From an uncultured Clostridia bacterium (GTDB lineage: Bacteria > Bacillota > Clostridia > TANB77 > CAG-508): a stretch of 5,853 nucleotides of DNA. Shown one piece after another: positions 5,056-5,853 of this stretch. The stretch's first letter is position 1; each line of letters opens with the position of its first letter. Both the position numbers and the translations under genes were made by a program. The stretch spans positions 1 to 5,853 of the forward strand of contig CAKPLQ010000058.1 in assembly GCA_934167685.1 (NCBI GenBank), given 5' to 3'. The notes beneath the pieces are model-generated. The model saw only the letters and a program-made list of their open reading frames with translations. It did not search any database and had not been told where the DNA came from.

Positions 5056-5853
5056 TTAATAAAGTACTACCCTGAACCCGACGTAGTTGATGTAATCGTT
5101 CGTACTGAAGTAGCTACGTTTGGCCGCTTGAAAATAGTCGCCATTGATGCCGTAATAGCCCCCTCGTCCCGCACAAGGAGAGCTTGAATCAGAAGTATAT
5201 TCTAGTGTCCACTCCTCTACATTTCCGGCCAAATCATATATTCCTTGTTTACTAAATGTATCACTTGCTCCTGTTGATAATAATATTTCTAATTCTGAAG
5301 TTTTCTTTCCATATGCTCCACTTGTCCATTCTGAATGGTCTGGTCTATATTTCGAATTTGCATTTGTTATATTCCATAAATTATTAACGTAATTTCCCCA
5401 ACTTGTACTATTCGTTTTTAAATCTGCTTGTGCTGTTCCTTTTGTCTCTAAATATTTTAATACTAAATCCCATTGTACTCCAAACATTAAACTAGTGTTA
5501 TAATTTCCAGATTCCATATCTCTTGCTAATATCTGTGCTTGACTACATGTTACCCAATTATATGGATATGCATTTGGTTTTATTACTGGTGTTCCTGTTG
5601 GATTTGATAGATTTAATGATGTTCTGGGTGCATCTTCTATTCCCGTTTCATATTTTCCTATATAAAATCCTCCATTTTGATATACACTCTTTAACATTTT
5701 TTGTTTTAACGCTGTATATTGCTCACTTGTTAATCCTGTTGCTGCATCTGAATAATATTCATCTTTAAATCCATCTTTTCTATAATCATTTGTATATGTG
5801 TGTAAATCGTTTTCTATTGCTGTGTATTCTTCATCTGTAAAACTTGTTATTGA
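5056..5853 (-). CDS. FGE-sulfatase/C-type-lectin-fold surface-type protein, C-terminal part (5' end beyond the window)
   Basis: The frame is open for 265 codons from the right edge to the TAA at 5056; the ATG at 5697 is internal, since coherent protein continues 52 codons upstream of it. Numbering from the edge, the domain starts near residue 60 with GGFYIGKYETG, then YPYNWVTCSQAQILARDM, GVQWDLVLKYLETKG, GIYDLAGNVEEWT and a C-terminal RGGYY...KRSYF...VGFRVV. These are the framework motifs of the formylglycine-generating-enzyme (SUMF1-like) family, a C-type-lectin fold. I do not see the paired active-site cysteines of true FGE, so a binding role is more likely than catalysis. Related clostridial proteins often carry a prepilin-like or secreted N terminus, which would be out of view. 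Codon use changes sharply over the last 40 codons (see the variable region entry). No clear intrinsic terminator follows the gene. Confidence 0.85.
   Translation of the reverse strand, partial: SITSFTDEEYTAIENDLHTYTNDYRKDGFKDEYYSDAATGLTSEQYTALKQKMLKSVYQNGGFYIGKYETGIEDAPRTSLNLSNPTGTPVIKPNAYPYNWVTCSQAQILARDMESGNYNTSLMFGVQWDLVLKYLETKGTAQADLKTNSTSWGNYVNNLWNITNANSKYRPDHSEWTSGAYGKKTSELEILLSTGASDTFSKQGIYDLAGNVEEWTLEYTSDSSSPCAGRGGYYGINGDYFQAAKRSYFSTNDYINYVGFRVVLY
5059..5175 (-). other. Candidate DGR variable region at the 3' end of the lectin-fold gene
   Basis: The last ~40 codons differ from the rest of the gene. Of the 26 codons from Y233 to V258 (5080-5157), 22 end in C or T and 15 end in C, whereas only 3 of the first 52 codons of this partial gene end in C. 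DGR template repeats place AAC/AAT codons at the sites to be varied; adenine-directed mutagenesis changes the first two bases and leaves the final C or T, producing exactly NNC/NNT runs encoding Y, G, I, N, D, S, F, V as seen here. The invariant framework RGG, the central A-K-R and GFRVV match the usual variable-region scaffold on a C-type-lectin fold, and the position at the extreme 3' end is canonical. The boundaries are approximate; homology with a template may continue past the stop to about 5012. No template repeat, reverse transcriptase or avd gene is in the window, so this is a prediction. Confidence 0.6.

Noticed and set aside
5056..5697. Treating the ATG at 5697 as the start of the lectin-fold gene
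   Set aside because: The same frame is open for 52 more codons to the window edge with protein-like composition continuous with the domain, and there is no ribosome binding site before that ATG.
5523..5768. Plus-strand frame of 81 codons opposite the lectin-fold gene
   Set aside because: Antisense to a clearly coding frame with recognisable FGE-like motifs; no ribosome binding site.

Overview
The window comes from a low-GC, standard-code Firmicute, most likely a clostridial and perhaps gut-associated bacterium. The evidence is the AT-rich codon use, strong GGAGG-type ribosome binding sites, sigma-A promoters close to TTGACA/TATAAT, and the Firmicute gene order ylxM-ffh-rpsP. Every supported gene lies on the minus strand, so transcription runs from right to left. 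No complete rRNA, tRNA or CRISPR array was seen.

Left part (1-1990): a housekeeping operon for protein targeting and translation. ylxM (SRP-associated helix-turn-helix protein) is followed by ffh (SRP54 GTPase) and then by the start of rpsP (ribosomal protein S16), which runs off the left edge. A TTGACA-17 bp-TAAAGT promoter for ylxM is embedded in the intrinsic terminator of the gene upstream.

Middle (1990-4573): a stand-alone gene with its own strong promoter and terminator. It encodes an 828-residue protein: an unassigned N-terminal region of about 130 residues, a metal-dependent adenosine-deaminase-type TIM barrel with all zinc and catalytic motifs, a charged linker, and a C-terminal Rossmann-like (possibly SLOG-type) domain. 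The usual Asp-Asp pair of the substrate pocket is Asp-Gly. The architecture is not that of a housekeeping adenosine deaminase. It recalls deaminase effectors of nucleotide-based immunity, but no partner gene is visible.

Right part (4574-5853): an accessory intergenic region and the 3' portion of a secreted or surface-type gene. The region carries a 131-bp element with long inverted termini, a possible 40-codon membrane peptide, and a GC-rich structured block. The gene encodes a formylglycine-generating-enzyme-like C-type-lectin-fold domain. Its last ~40 codons shift abruptly to GC-rich, C-ending codons laid over the conserved RGG...R...GFRV framework. That pattern, with the hairpin just past the stop codon and the GC-rich block beyond, is what the variable region of a diversity-generating retroelement (DGR) target looks like. 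No reverse transcriptase or template repeat is in the window, so the retroelement would have to lie elsewhere. This and the deaminase fusion are the two observations most worth following up.
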